64,000 bases of DNA from Cognaticolwellia mytili. Its GTDB lineage: Bacteria > Pseudomonadota > Gammaproteobacteria > Enterobacterales > Alteromonadaceae. This document shows, one piece after another, positions 1-8,446 of the stretch; the stretch's first letter is position 1, and every line of letters starts with the position of its first letter. The translations under genes and the position numbers were made by a program. Location of the stretch: positions 47,054-111,053 of the forward strand of contig NZ_NBOF01000008.1 of the NCBI RefSeq assembly GCF_002104475.1, read 5' to 3'. The notes under the pieces are model-generated. The model was not told the origin of the DNA. It saw only the letters and a list, made by a program, of their open reading frames with translations, and made no database searches.

Positions 1-309
1 ATATGCGATAGAGCGTAGAAAAAACAGGTCAGGTTGTTTTTAACAAACAGTGACTTGAAATACACTTTTGTTTAGAAGTAGAGAGTGCTATTGCTTGGTC
101 AATAAATATGCCAGAAAATGTTTTATCATCAATAGCGGAATCCTTAGGAGGAATAACTACTTGGCATGCTTTTTTTGGCTAAACATCATTTACCTAATAT
201 TACCGGTTCACTTGTACTCAGTGTTAAAATGCCAACCTGTAGTTGGTTTCTCATGAAACTCTCATTATCTAGCGACTACTTTAATCATTAAGTTTGTTAG
301 TCCTTGTAC
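1..309. other. Non-coding left edge, nothing recognised
   Basis: This stretch lies downstream of the last gene of the minus-strand signalling cluster. A 62-codon plus-strand frame (68-256) has no clear ribosome-binding site and no recognisable motif, so I do not call it. I see no convincing terminator hairpin after the receiver gene that ends at 310. Confidence 0.4.
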
Positions 310-702
310 TTAGTCCCTTATGATGTTTAAGTTGAGTTTTTGTAAAATTTGTTCAATGAAGTGTTTGTTGTAGTCTTTTTCTATACATGTCGTGAAGTTA
401 AATTCTTCAGCAATGCGCAAATGACGAGGAGTAAAAACGCCACTAAGTAAAAAAATGGGAATATTAATAGCTTTAGCTTGGATGAATTCAACCATTTCTG
501 TGCCTTCACCATCGGGTAGGTTCCAGTCAATTAAGGCCGCAATATGCTTATCAAATTTAAATGATTTTTTTCCTTCCTCGATGGTTTCTGCAACATCGAG
601 AATAATATCTTGTGCTGGACAATATCGCTCAATACACATCTGCAATAACTCTACGTCACCTTCATTGTCTTCAACATACAGCAGATAGTAGGCTTCACTC
701 AT
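310..702 (-). CDS. Single-domain response regulator (CheY-like receiver)
   Basis: This 130-residue protein is one receiver domain with no output domain. The acidic pair follows YVEDNEGD near residue 10, the phospho-acceptor Asp sits in ALIDWNLPDG (about residue 59), a Ser in LLSG replaces the usual Thr/Ser switch residue, and the conserved Lys is in EKDY. It is the last gene of the minus-strand cluster and its start overlaps the end of the upstream kinase gene by 8 bp, which suggests translational coupling. Such stand-alone receivers usually act as phosphate relays or bind a partner protein. The cognate kinase is probably the adjacent soluble histidine kinase (inference). The partner is unknown. 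Confidence 0.9.
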   Translation of the reverse strand: MSEAYYLLYVEDNEGDVELLQMCIERYCPAQDIILDVAETIEEGKKSFKFDKHIAALIDWNLPDGEGTEMVEFIQAKAINIPIFLLSGVFTPRHLRIAEEFNFTTCIEKDYNKHFIEQILQKLNLNIIRD

Positions 703-1447
703 TTGATAGTCCCTTAGTTAGATGCTTTGGAATAGTAAAATAAAATGCGCTACCACCGTTGTTGTTTGATTCTAACCATATGCGCCCTTTATGCTGTTGA
801 AGTATTTTATTCACAATGGCTAAACCCATACCAAGGCCCGGAAATTTTTTGTCCGAAACGCCGCGTTTTAGTACTTTAAAAATTTTCTTTTGTACTTTTT
901 CGTCGACGCCTATGCCGTTGTCTGTGATACAAAACTGCCAATCATTAGTTTGTTCAATTGCTGTAATATTAATATTGCAGTGTTGCTTTTGAGGTTGATA
1001 AGTTAAGGCATTATGAATAAGACACTCAAATAGTAGAGTTATTTTTTTTGGGTCGCCGATAATTTCTGGTAGGTTATTGCAAGTGATTGAAGCGCTTACC
1101 TCGTCGAACATCGCTAGCAACTTTACTTTTGTATCAGAGACGATTTTATTGAGATCTAATAAAACAAAAGGCTGCGTCATAGTATTTAGGTGTGAATAAC
1201 TTCTTATCGCTTCTAAAATTGATTTAGCTTGATTAGACCCTCCTTGAATTAGAGCAAGATGACGTTTGGTTTTCTCATCAAAACTATCGGCATGCCTACT
1301 GACGATAATTTCGCTAAAGCCTTCTATCTGTCGTAAGGGTGCACTAAGATCGTGCGAAACAATATAGACAAACTCGTCGTATTCTATTTTAAGCGCAGCA
1401 AGTTCTTGACGAGCTATCTTTAACTCATTTTCTAATTTATCATTCAT
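695..1447 (-). CDS. Soluble histidine kinase, no sensor domain
   Basis: A 250-residue kinase core. A short N-terminal coiled coil (MNDKLENELKIARQEL) leads into a HisKA domain with the phospho-acceptor His in YIVSHDLSAPLRQ and then a HATPase_c domain with an N-box (LIHNALTYQP), DNGIGVDEK and GLGMGLAIV. There is no membrane segment and no sensor domain. I chose the ATG at 1447 because AAGGTG lies just upstream; a longer in-frame version reaching 1504 would run back into the preceding receiver gene. It sits between two stand-alone receivers, 14 bp after the first and overlapping the second by 8 bp, so it probably exchanges phosphate with one or both. The family resembles bacteriophytochrome-type kinases that pair with Rcp1-like receivers. 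Confidence 0.9.
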   Translation of the reverse strand: MNDKLENELKIARQELAALKIEYDEFVYIVSHDLSAPLRQIEGFSEIIVSRHADSFDEKTKRHLALIQGGSNQAKSILEAIRSYSHLNTMTQPFVLLDLNKIVSDTKVKLLAMFDEVSASITCNNLPEIIGDPKKITLLFECLIHNALTYQPQKQHCNINITAIEQTNDWQFCITDNGIGVDEKVQKKIFKVLKRGVSDKKFPGLGMGLAIVNKILQQHKGRIWLESNNNGGSAFYFTIPKHLTKGLSNE

Positions 1448-1461
1448 GTATTCACCTTGTC

Positions 1462-1911
1462 TTACTTGAAGGCTTTCGAGGGTAAGCAAACAATATCGAC
1501 CCAAAAATTTTCAACGCTTTTTACTACATCCATAAACTTTACTGCATTAACTGGCTTTACGATGTAACAATTAGCGTGCAGGTCGTAACTACTGACAACG
1601 TCTTTGTCTGCTTTTGAACTGGTTAATATAATAACCGGAATTCGTCTAAGTGAAGGCTCAGCTTTAATGGTTTCTAATACTTCTCTACCATCAGTACTGG
1701 GTAAGTTTAAATCTAATAAAATAATATCGGGCCTTACGGCATTCTCATATTCATTACGTTTAAATAAATAATCTAAGGCAATATCTCCATCTTCAGCAAT
1801 ATGAAGATTATTACGAAACTTTGCCTCCTCAAAAGCCTCACGGGTCAGTTCTATATCACCTTCATTATCTTCAACAAGTAAAATTTCTGCTAAGCGAGTG
1901 TCATGCGTCAT
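1462..1911 (-). CDS. Rcp1-type single-domain response regulator
   Basis: A 149-residue receiver of the Rcp1/CheY type. It has the early acidic residues in ILLVEDNEGDIELT, the phospho-acceptor Asp in IILLDLNLPSTDG, a Thr in VIILTSS and the conserved Lys in CYIVKPVN. There is no DNA-binding or enzymatic domain. Its start overlaps the end of the large membrane kinase gene by 4 bp (ATGA arrangement), so the two are almost certainly cotranslated. The likely role is to receive phosphate from that kinase and hand it to the downstream soluble kinase or a protein target. That direction is inferred from gene order only. Confidence 0.92.
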   Translation of the reverse strand: MTHDTRLAEILLVEDNEGDIELTREAFEEAKFRNNLHIAEDGDIALDYLFKRNEYENAVRPDIILLDLNLPSTDGREVLETIKAEPSLRRIPVIILTSSKADKDVVSSYDLHANCYIVKPVNAVKFMDVVKSVENFWVDIVCLPSKAFK

Positions 1912-4900
1912 GATATATCCTCAATAATTGTTGGTTTTAATAATTTAACGTAAAAAGTTGAACCTATTCCCTTTTCTGATTCAACCCAAATACTACCACC
2001 GTGGCGTTCAGTGACTTTTTTACAAATAGATAATCCAACACCTGTACCAGCATATTGGCTTCTTCGATGTAAACGTTGAAACACTTCGAATATTTTCTTC
2101 AAATGCCGTTCTTCCATACCAATACCGTTGTCTTTGATACTAAAAGTCCAGTGTTGGTCGCTATCTTCCACGCTAACGTGCACATGAGGTTCTACGTTAG
2201 GTTTTTGATATTTTAAACCGTTGTTAATTAAGTTTTGAAATAGTTGGAATAGCTGAGTTTTATTGCCTTGCAAGGTAGGTAGGGAGTCAAAGGTTATTCT
2301 ACCTTTTGTGTTTTCGGCTGTATCTAGCATATTACTTTTAATAATAGTAATAATCTCTACAATGTTAACGCTTTCAAGTAGTTGAGTGTCAGTGCTGATG
2401 CTTGAGTATGTTAAAATATCAGTGATCAGTGTTTGTGCTCGTGCTGCACCATCAATAACAAAGTGAAAGTATTTTTTCCCTTTGACATCATGCTCTAGGC
2501 TTTCAGCAATGTGGTCTTGGAGTTTTTCTGAAAAGCTACGTACCATTCTTAAAGGCTCTTGCAAATCATGCGAACAGACAAAAGCAAAACGTTCTAACTC
2601 TTCATTAGAATCGGTTAATTTGTCAATAAGCTTTTCTCGTTCTTTTTCTTGTTCTACCCGAGCACTAACATCACGAATAATACCACTAAACTTGCGGGTG
2701 CTACCAAAATACATCTCACTAACAGAAAGCTCTATAGGGAAAATAGTGCCATCTTTACGTTTACCTTCAACATAGCGACCAATGCCGATAATTTTCTTAA
2801 CGCCGGTATCACGATAACTTTTTAAATAGCCGTCATGTTCACCGTGATATGGCTCAGGCATCAATATTTTGATATTAACGCCAATAACTTCCTCTGGGCT
2901 GTAACCAAAAATTTTCTGAGCTGCTTGATTGAATTTTTCAATAGTACCCACCTCATTAATAGTCAATAGGCCATCGACGGCGTTTTCTACAACAGCTCTG
3001 TGCTGCTCCTCACTTTCAATAAGTTTTTCAGTGAAGCTATCACGCTCTTTTTCTAAGGCAACGCGTTCACTAACATCACGGATAATACCACTGAATTTTT
3101 TAATACTACCAAAGTTCATTTCACTAACAGAAAGCTCTATAGGGAAAATAGTGCCATCTTTACGTTTACCTTCAACATAGCGACCAATGCCGATAATTTT
3201 CTTAACGCCGGTATCACGATAACTTTTTAAATAGCCGTCATGTTCACCGTGATATGGCTCAGGCATCAATATTTTGATATTAACGCCAATAACTTCCTCT
3301 GGGCTGTAACCAAAAATTTTCTGAGCTGCTTGATTGAATTTTTCAATAGTACCTACCTCATCAATAGTCAGTAGCCCATCGACGGCATTTTCTACAACTG
3401 CTCTATGTTGCTCTTCACTTGCTTGTAATTCATATGTTCTCTTACTTACTTGATTCTCGACAACCTCACGACGACGTATAAGAGAGTAAATGCCTAAAGT
3501 GATAACACCAGATAGCACTAAACCACTAATCAATACTAACCATTGAGATAAAATGCTTGGGCTTTCTTTTGTATCGTTATATGTGGTAATACGCCAGTTT
3601 CTGTTAGCAACGGTAATCACTTCAACTCGAGATAAGCTTTGGCTCTCTTGTTTAAGACCGTAGATTGTTTCAACGTGATCAGGCTCTGAAATATCTTCGA
3701 TATGCATTAATACTTGATTGCTCTCCTCAATTGATAACTCTTCAATTAGCTCGCTAATTCTTAGTACCAATACAGCAAAGCCAAGCAACTTCTGCTGCTG
3801 TTTTAAATTGTTGGTAACTGAATTTTCTTCATAAACAGGGGTGAAAATTAGAATACCAGCTTGAGTGACTGAATTTTGAACCAAGTTTATACGCGCGGTT
3901 GCAACCTTATCACCGTAGGCTATCGCGTTATTAAGCGCTGCTAAACGTTTAAGATCTGAAGCAAGATCAAAACCAATCGCGTGTTCATTGCCCTTTAACG
4001 GAACAACGTAATAAACTGGAAAATAGCTGTCACGTTCCGTAGCGGTGATAAGTTCGCCATTACTACTTTTTTCTTTAATAGTGAAATGACTTAAACCGTC
4101 TGCTATTGCCTCTTTTTTGTAGGCATCACGTTGCTCATGGGGCACAAAAGGCACCCATTCTACTGCTTGAATACTTTTGTAGCGTAATAAGGCTGGGGTT
4201 ACGAAGGTTGAAAAATCTTGTCGACTTACATTGTCTGAAGCACCATAAAGTGCTTTGACAAAATCTATAACTTGCAGGTTGGCGTTTATGTTTTTACGCA
4301 GTGCTTTTATTTTTTGCTTACTATCAAAAATAAGCTCTTTTTCAATAACTGCATTTTTAATATTCGATGAAATCATAAAAGCGGCAATGCTAGCGCTAAT
4401 CCCAATAATGCCGACAACAACAGGAAAAGTATAAGTTCTCCAAGTGAAGGTTTGGTGCCTTTTAATTTTATTTCTTCTTAATAAACTACGATAACCTATA
4501 ACAGCAAGCAGAAGAAAAGATAGTGAAAAGCTAACTAACAACACTAACAGTATGCTGTTTTGTAGAGAGCGCTTACTTTTATTAATAATTATGTCGTCTG
4601 TTATATAGGTAAAGGTGATGTTAGGGACTTGCAGCAGTAACGAATTTTCTCGAATTAATTCAATGCTATCAGTACCCGTACTAACCGTAATAGGACCTTG
4701 AACTAATTTGAATGCGACACTTTTATTAAATGATTGGCTGACAAATATATCCTGTAAGGAGCTAGTTATTTCGCTGCTTAAGATGCCTTCTACGTGACCG
4801 TTATAGATTATAGGAACTGATATTTTAAAGGTAAGTAATGGGCCTTCTTGGCTTAATAACTGAAAATGATAGGGGATGATGCTATTGATTACTTGCGTTA

Positions 4901-5330
4901 ACCACAAAGGTTCACCAGTATAATTAGCTTGTAATTGATTATCTGTCTTAATAAGAATGTTACCTGCAATATCTTGTAGTACTAAGCGACTTTTCTTACC
5001 TCCTATAGAAGCATTATCGAGTAATTGATGGGTGGCTCGATCACTCGCGTCAGACAGCATTACTGCACTTGTCAGACTTGGATATGCGGCTAAGTTTTCA
5101 ACGATAGTTTGTTGGCTTTCAATAAAACGAGCGAATAAGGCTGCCTCTAGTGCTAATTCTGCCTGTATGTCTTTATTATGCTGTGATTCCAATAACTGAT
5201 TAATTTTTGGCATGATGACAAAAGCGCTCAATAGCATAATCAATAAAAATAGGCTGATCGAGAAAATACCATAAACTCGTAAAACAGAAAACTCTAATGG
5301 TGATCTATGTTTCTTTGCTGCAGTTGTCAT
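1908..5330 (-). CDS. Membrane histidine kinase: Cache-like, CHASE, PAS-PAS, HisKA, HATPase
   Basis: A 1140-residue sensor kinase. An N-terminal membrane helix (about 18-38) is followed by a periplasmic Cache-like region, two closely spaced helices (about 260-320), a second periplasmic domain typical of CHASE (SIQAVEWVPFVP, YFPVYYVVPL) and another helix near 600. Inside the cell are two nearly identical PAS domains (about 634-760 and 770-895), a HisKA domain with the His in FVCSHDLQEPLR (about 920) and a HATPase_c domain (DNGIGMEER, GTGVGLSIC). There is no receiver or HPt domain. The start overlaps the stop of the upstream binding-protein gene by one base. The PAS repeat is identical over 233 bp of DNA, pointing to recent duplication or gene conversion. 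Confidence 0.95.
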   Translation of the reverse strand: MTTAAKKHRSPLEFSVLRVYGIFSISLFLLIMLLSAFVIMPKINQLLESQHNKDIQAELALEAALFARFIESQQTIVENLAAYPSLTSAVMLSDASDRATHQLLDNASIGGKKSRLVLQDIAGNILIKTDNQLQANYTGEPLWLTQVINSIIPYHFQLLSQEGPLLTFKISVPIIYNGHVEGILSSEITSSLQDIFVSQSFNKSVAFKLVQGPITVSTGTDSIELIRENSLLLQVPNITFTYITDDIIINKSKRSLQNSILLVLLVSFSLSFLLLAVIGYRSLLRRNKIKRHQTFTWRTYTFPVVVGIIGISASIAAFMISSNIKNAVIEKELIFDSKQKIKALRKNINANLQVIDFVKALYGASDNVSRQDFSTFVTPALLRYKSIQAVEWVPFVPHEQRDAYKKEAIADGLSHFTIKEKSSNGELITATERDSYFPVYYVVPLKGNEHAIGFDLASDLKRLAALNNAIAYGDKVATARINLVQNSVTQAGILIFTPVYEENSVTNNLKQQQKLLGFAVLVLRISELIEELSIEESNQVLMHIEDISEPDHVETIYGLKQESQSLSRVEVITVANRNWRITTYNDTKESPSILSQWLVLISGLVLSGVITLGIYSLIRRREVVENQVSKRTYELQASEEQHRAVVENAVDGLLTIDEVGTIEKFNQAAQKIFGYSPEEVIGVNIKILMPEPYHGEHDGYLKSYRDTGVKKIIGIGRYVEGKRKDGTIFPIELSVSEMNFGSIKKFSGIIRDVSERVALEKERDSFTEKLIESEEQHRAVVENAVDGLLTINEVGTIEKFNQAAQKIFGYSPEEVIGVNIKILMPEPYHGEHDGYLKSYRDTGVKKIIGIGRYVEGKRKDGTIFPIELSVSEMYFGSTRKFSGIIRDVSARVEQEKEREKLIDKLTDSNEELERFAFVCSHDLQEPLRMVRSFSEKLQDHIAESLEHDVKGKKYFHFVIDGAARAQTLITDILTYSSISTDTQLLESVNIVEIITIIKSNMLDTAENTKGRITFDSLPTLQGNKTQLFQLFQNLINNGLKYQKPNVEPHVHVSVEDSDQHWTFSIKDNGIGMEERHLKKIFEVFQRLHRRSQYAGTGVGLSICKKVTERHGGSIWVESEKGIGSTFYVKLLKPTIIEDIS
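2716..2948 (-). repeat. PAS-encoding direct repeat, copy 2 (identical to 3121-3353)
   Basis: These 233 bases match 3121-3353 base for base at an offset of 405 bp (135 codons). They encode most of the second PAS domain of the membrane kinase. The first mismatch on the right edge is C at 2949 against T at 3354. Confidence 0.97.
3121..3353 (-). repeat. PAS-encoding direct repeat, copy 1 (identical to 2716-2948)
   Basis: Partner of the repeat at 2716-2948, encoding most of the first PAS domain. Flanking sequence within the two PAS domains is similar but diverged. This suggests that an older tandem duplication was partly homogenised more recently. Confidence 0.97.
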
Positions 5331-6556
5331 CAGTTACCCTGTGAAATTAAGACTTCGCCATGTTGGCCAAACTGCCCCATGCAGTAATTTTCTGCATTTA
5401 GGGCTTCATGGCCGTTAAAGTTTTGTTTTTCGTCAAAAGCTGAAAAAGGCTTATTGTAAGTTTTGACGAGCCCTCGAATAGGAGTGCCCAATTCTTCTAA
5501 AGCTAAGCGTATGGCATTTCGGTCAACCGCTATATTACCTGTTATGCCCGCTTGCTTTATCGCATCAATAAGTAACTTGCTCAGGTCGTATGCATGGATA
5601 AAACCAACTGCTGACTTTAGATCTGTTGCTTTTTTTATCGCACCTTGCGAATGTTCCTGTAGTTGTAAAAATACATGATTAGCAAGCGGGCTTTGCTTCG
5701 GATTAGTAAAGGAAAAACAAGATTGAATAAAATGTAGTTCCAGTTCGCTTAGCCCCTCAGAGCTGACTTTTTCGTGAAAATCACCTCCAGTGATCCCCCA
5801 ATGACTGATAATAGGCAAGCGATCACTTTTAGATAGCTTGAGTACCTCATTTACTATGACTGCTCCTTCGACGGCATTACTTACCAAGACAATACAATCA
5901 CTACCTTGCTGCCTTATTTCGTTAAGAATTTCACGCGCTCCTTTTGCTTTTAGGTTCCAGCTAAAACGTACCACTTTGGGCGCTTCAATTGAGTACTTTT
6001 TTAATGCTTTTGTCATACTCGTTAAGTTTGAAATCCCCCAAGGAGTTTCTTCAAGCAATAGATGGGGGCTACGGCACTTTTGTGTTTTAATGGCAAAATC
6101 GATAATGACAGGACCCGCTTGAGTATCATCAACAGATAATCTAAATACCCAATTTTCTTTTGATGGGTAGCGCGTTATTGGGCCTCCTGCTGCCCAAGGT
6201 ACGAGGGTTAGTGCTTTGTTCTCGTTAATAAAATTTCGATTTTTGATTAACGGTGGTGAGTGAATGCCTGAATAAATAACCAAGGCATTGGGGTCTGCAA
6301 GAAACTGTTGATAATTTCTTTTACTTCTAATGACATTGCCACGGTGATCTAAATATTTAAAGGCAATACTATAGCCTTCAATTTGATTGTTAATTTCCTT
6401 AAAAGCGACTTCAATACCTTTTTGAATGGCTTCAGATGATTCGTTGTGGTTAGAAAGGTCGGCATCTTGATATATGTAGAGAGTTTTATCTTCTGCCAAC
6501 AATGAAAAAGCAGATAAATAAAGCAGCGCGACAAACGTTTTTATGCATTTACTCAT
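5330..6556 (-). CDS. Periplasmic ABC-type solute-binding protein (Leu/Ile/Val-binding fold)
   Basis: A 408-residue secreted binding protein. A signal peptide (hydrophobic core FVALLYLSAFSLLAE) precedes a type I periplasmic-binding fold of the branched-chain amino-acid receptor class (Peripla_BP_6): IQKGIEVAFKEINNQ, LALEELGTPIRGLV and a late FNGHEA segment. No permease or ATPase gene is nearby. Instead the stop codon overlaps the start of the large sensor kinase by one base. The likely role is therefore ligand sensing by presenting a small molecule to the kinase's periplasmic domain, in the manner of LuxP with LuxQ, rather than uptake. The ligand cannot be read from the sequence. Confidence 0.9.
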   Translation of the reverse strand: MSKCIKTFVALLYLSAFSLLAEDKTLYIYQDADLSNHNESSEAIQKGIEVAFKEINNQIEGYSIAFKYLDHRGNVIRSKRNYQQFLADPNALVIYSGIHSPPLIKNRNFINENKALTLVPWAAGGPITRYPSKENWVFRLSVDDTQAGPVIIDFAIKTQKCRSPHLLLEETPWGISNLTSMTKALKKYSIEAPKVVRFSWNLKAKGAREILNEIRQQGSDCIVLVSNAVEGAVIVNEVLKLSKSDRLPIISHWGITGGDFHEKVSSEGLSELELHFIQSCFSFTNPKQSPLANHVFLQLQEHSQGAIKKATDLKSAVGFIHAYDLSKLLIDAIKQAGITGNIAVDRNAIRLALEELGTPIRGLVKTYNKPFSAFDEKQNFNGHEALNAENYCMGQFGQHGEVLISQGN

Positions 6557-6703
6557 AGGAACCTTGTTAAAATATCCATCTTCATTACAGGTGTTGTATT
6601 GCTTTTATAAAATAGCCAATACTCATTTTCTGATTACCTACTGCTACTCTATTTTTTGAGATAGTTCATAAGGCCCCCTCTACATTATTGAAAATATGAG
6701 TAA

Positions 6704-8401
6704 TCAAGGCATTAACCATTTTTGTGCGATGTCTTTTGCGGGCAGTGCTTTTTCAAAAAAATAGCCCTGTAACTCATCAATATTTAAAGCATCGCATAAG
6801 TCACATTGAAACTGTGTTTCAACACCTTCAGCGACAATATGTAAACCAATAATGCTAGCCATTGCTGCTAGTCCTTTAACGATAGACAAGTGGCGTACTT
6901 CTGAACTGTCAGTCGGCAGCAACGACTTATCCAACTTTACAATATTAATAGGGTAGTTAAGTAAATGTGACAAAGATGAGAAGCCAGTACCAAAATCGTC
7001 CAATGCTAACTTGCAACCAAGTTCATCAAGTTGGTTGATTAGCTGTTCGCTGGCTTCGTCTTTATTTAATAATGCGGTTTCAGTGAATTCTAGAACGATG
7101 CTGCCAGCGGAAACATTATATTTATTTAATAAGTGCTTAATTGTTGATAATAATGATGCTTGGCCAAGTTGTACGGCAGAAACATTGATTGCCATAGTAA
7201 GACTCTTATTAAACTTATTTTGCCAGTCGGATATTTGTTCAATCGCTTTTTCAAGTACCCATTCGCCTATTTTATCAATTAAGTAAGTCTGTTCTGCAAT
7301 TGGAATAAATTCATCAGGGGTTGAATTAAGTGAAGAATTTGGCCATCTAATTAATGCTTCTACCCCGATGATTTTTTTTGTTTGTACATTAATAACCGGT
7401 TGGTAAAAAAGCTCAAAATCTTGCTGTATTACTGCGGATTTCAGCTGTGTTTCAATTTGGTAGCAACGAGAAAATTGTTCTTGCATCGCATCTTCAAAAT
7501 AACAAAGTTGGTTACGGCCTTGCTTCTTTGCGCGATACATTGCAATGTCGGCATACTTGGTTAGTTCTTCGGCCGTGTCAGCATTGTGTGGGTGCATGGC
7601 AATACCTACGCTAACTCCACACTGAACGGTGTGTCCGTCAATATCAATAGGGGCTTCGAGTGATTCTATAATGCGCTTGGCGACTGCTGTGGCATCATTT
7701 ATATATTTTAAACCTGTTATCAGAATAGCGAACTCATCACCGCCCAATCGAGCAAATAATTCGTTCCCGCGTAGGCATAAATTAATGCGCTTAGCCACAC
7801 ATTTAAGGAGCTTATCGCCCATTTCATGACCGTAGGTGTCGTTGATGTTTTTAAAGTGATCAAGATCGAGTAAAAGTAGCGCAATGTTACTCTGAAAACG
7901 AACATTGTTACTGATAGAAACTTTCAATGCCTCTTCAAAATGATAACGGTTTGATAAGCCAGTGAGTGAATCTTTCTCAGCAAGTTCTCTCACTTGGCAG
8001 TAGCTGTCGTAGAGTTTTTTCTCAAGTTCAAAGCGCTTTTTAGCTTGAATGATTGAGCGTTGCAGCTTAGCTGCGGTGATCTCGCTTTTAGTAATAAAAT
8101 CTTGAGCCCCTGCCTGTAAGCATGAAAGGGCTAATACTTCATCGTCAGAAGTACTCATCATTACAATGGCAGTCTCACCTAAATTTGGTCGGCCTCGTAA
8201 CTCTATAACCATCTCAATACCATCAACCTTCGGCATTCTATAATCAAGTAATAAAACATCAAAACGGTCATTTTCAACAGCTTTTAAGCCTTCTTCGGCC
8301 GAGTGAACTTCACGCAGGCGGGTTACACTGGCATTATTTCTTAATGCTCTTTTCACTGTTTCTCTATCGATGGCATCATCATCGACTAATAAAATATCCA
8401 A
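6704..8401 (-). CDS. Response regulator with GGDEF and EAL domains (c-di-GMP turnover)
   Basis: A 565-residue cytoplasmic protein. The receiver domain (1-120) has the acidic residues in LLVDDDAID, phospho-Asp in LLLDYRMPK and Lys in FITKSE. The GGDEF domain (about 140-305) keeps an intact GGDEF signature. The inhibitory-site position reads RGNE instead of RxxD, so product feedback may be weak. The EAL domain (about 320-565) keeps VEALIRW, DDFGTGFSSL, KLDKSLL and VAEGVET. Both catalytic halves look intact, so it could make or degrade c-di-GMP. It is the only protein of the cluster with a recognisable output. It follows the GAF kinase gene by 45 bp, suggesting phosphorylation by that kinase (inference). 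Confidence 0.95.
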   Translation of the reverse strand: MDILLVDDDAIDRETVKRALRNNASVTRLREVHSAEEGLKAVENDRFDVLLLDYRMPKVDGIEMVIELRGRPNLGETAIVMMSTSDDEVLALSCLQAGAQDFITKSEITAAKLQRSIIQAKKRFELEKKLYDSYCQVRELAEKDSLTGLSNRYHFEEALKVSISNNVRFQSNIALLLLDLDHFKNINDTYGHEMGDKLLKCVAKRINLCLRGNELFARLGGDEFAILITGLKYINDATAVAKRIIESLEAPIDIDGHTVQCGVSVGIAMHPHNADTAEELTKYADIAMYRAKKQGRNQLCYFEDAMQEQFSRCYQIETQLKSAVIQQDFELFYQPVINVQTKKIIGVEALIRWPNSSLNSTPDEFIPIAEQTYLIDKIGEWVLEKAIEQISDWQNKFNKSLTMAINVSAVQLGQASLLSTIKHLLNKYNVSAGSIVLEFTETALLNKDEASEQLINQLDELGCKLALDDFGTGFSSLSHLLNYPINIVKLDKSLLPTDSSEVRHLSIVKGLAAMASIIGLHIVAEGVETQFQCDLCDALNIDELQGYFFEKALPAKDIAQKWLMP

Positions 8402-8446
8402 ACTACGCCTCCTTACGTGGTACTTTATATCGAACTAAATACAGTA

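Noticed and set aside
68..256. 62-codon plus-strand frame at the left edge
   Set aside because: No ribosome-binding site, unusual composition (many Cys, Tyr and Leu in a random order) and no recognisable motif.
2482..3180. Two similar plus-strand frames (2482-2775 and 2929-3180)
   Set aside because: They are antisense shadows of the duplicated PAS coding sequence; their similarity only reflects the DNA repeat.
2716..3353. PAS repeat as a mobile or CRISPR-like repeat
   Set aside because: The period is exactly 135 codons within one continuous reading frame, so it is a domain duplication.
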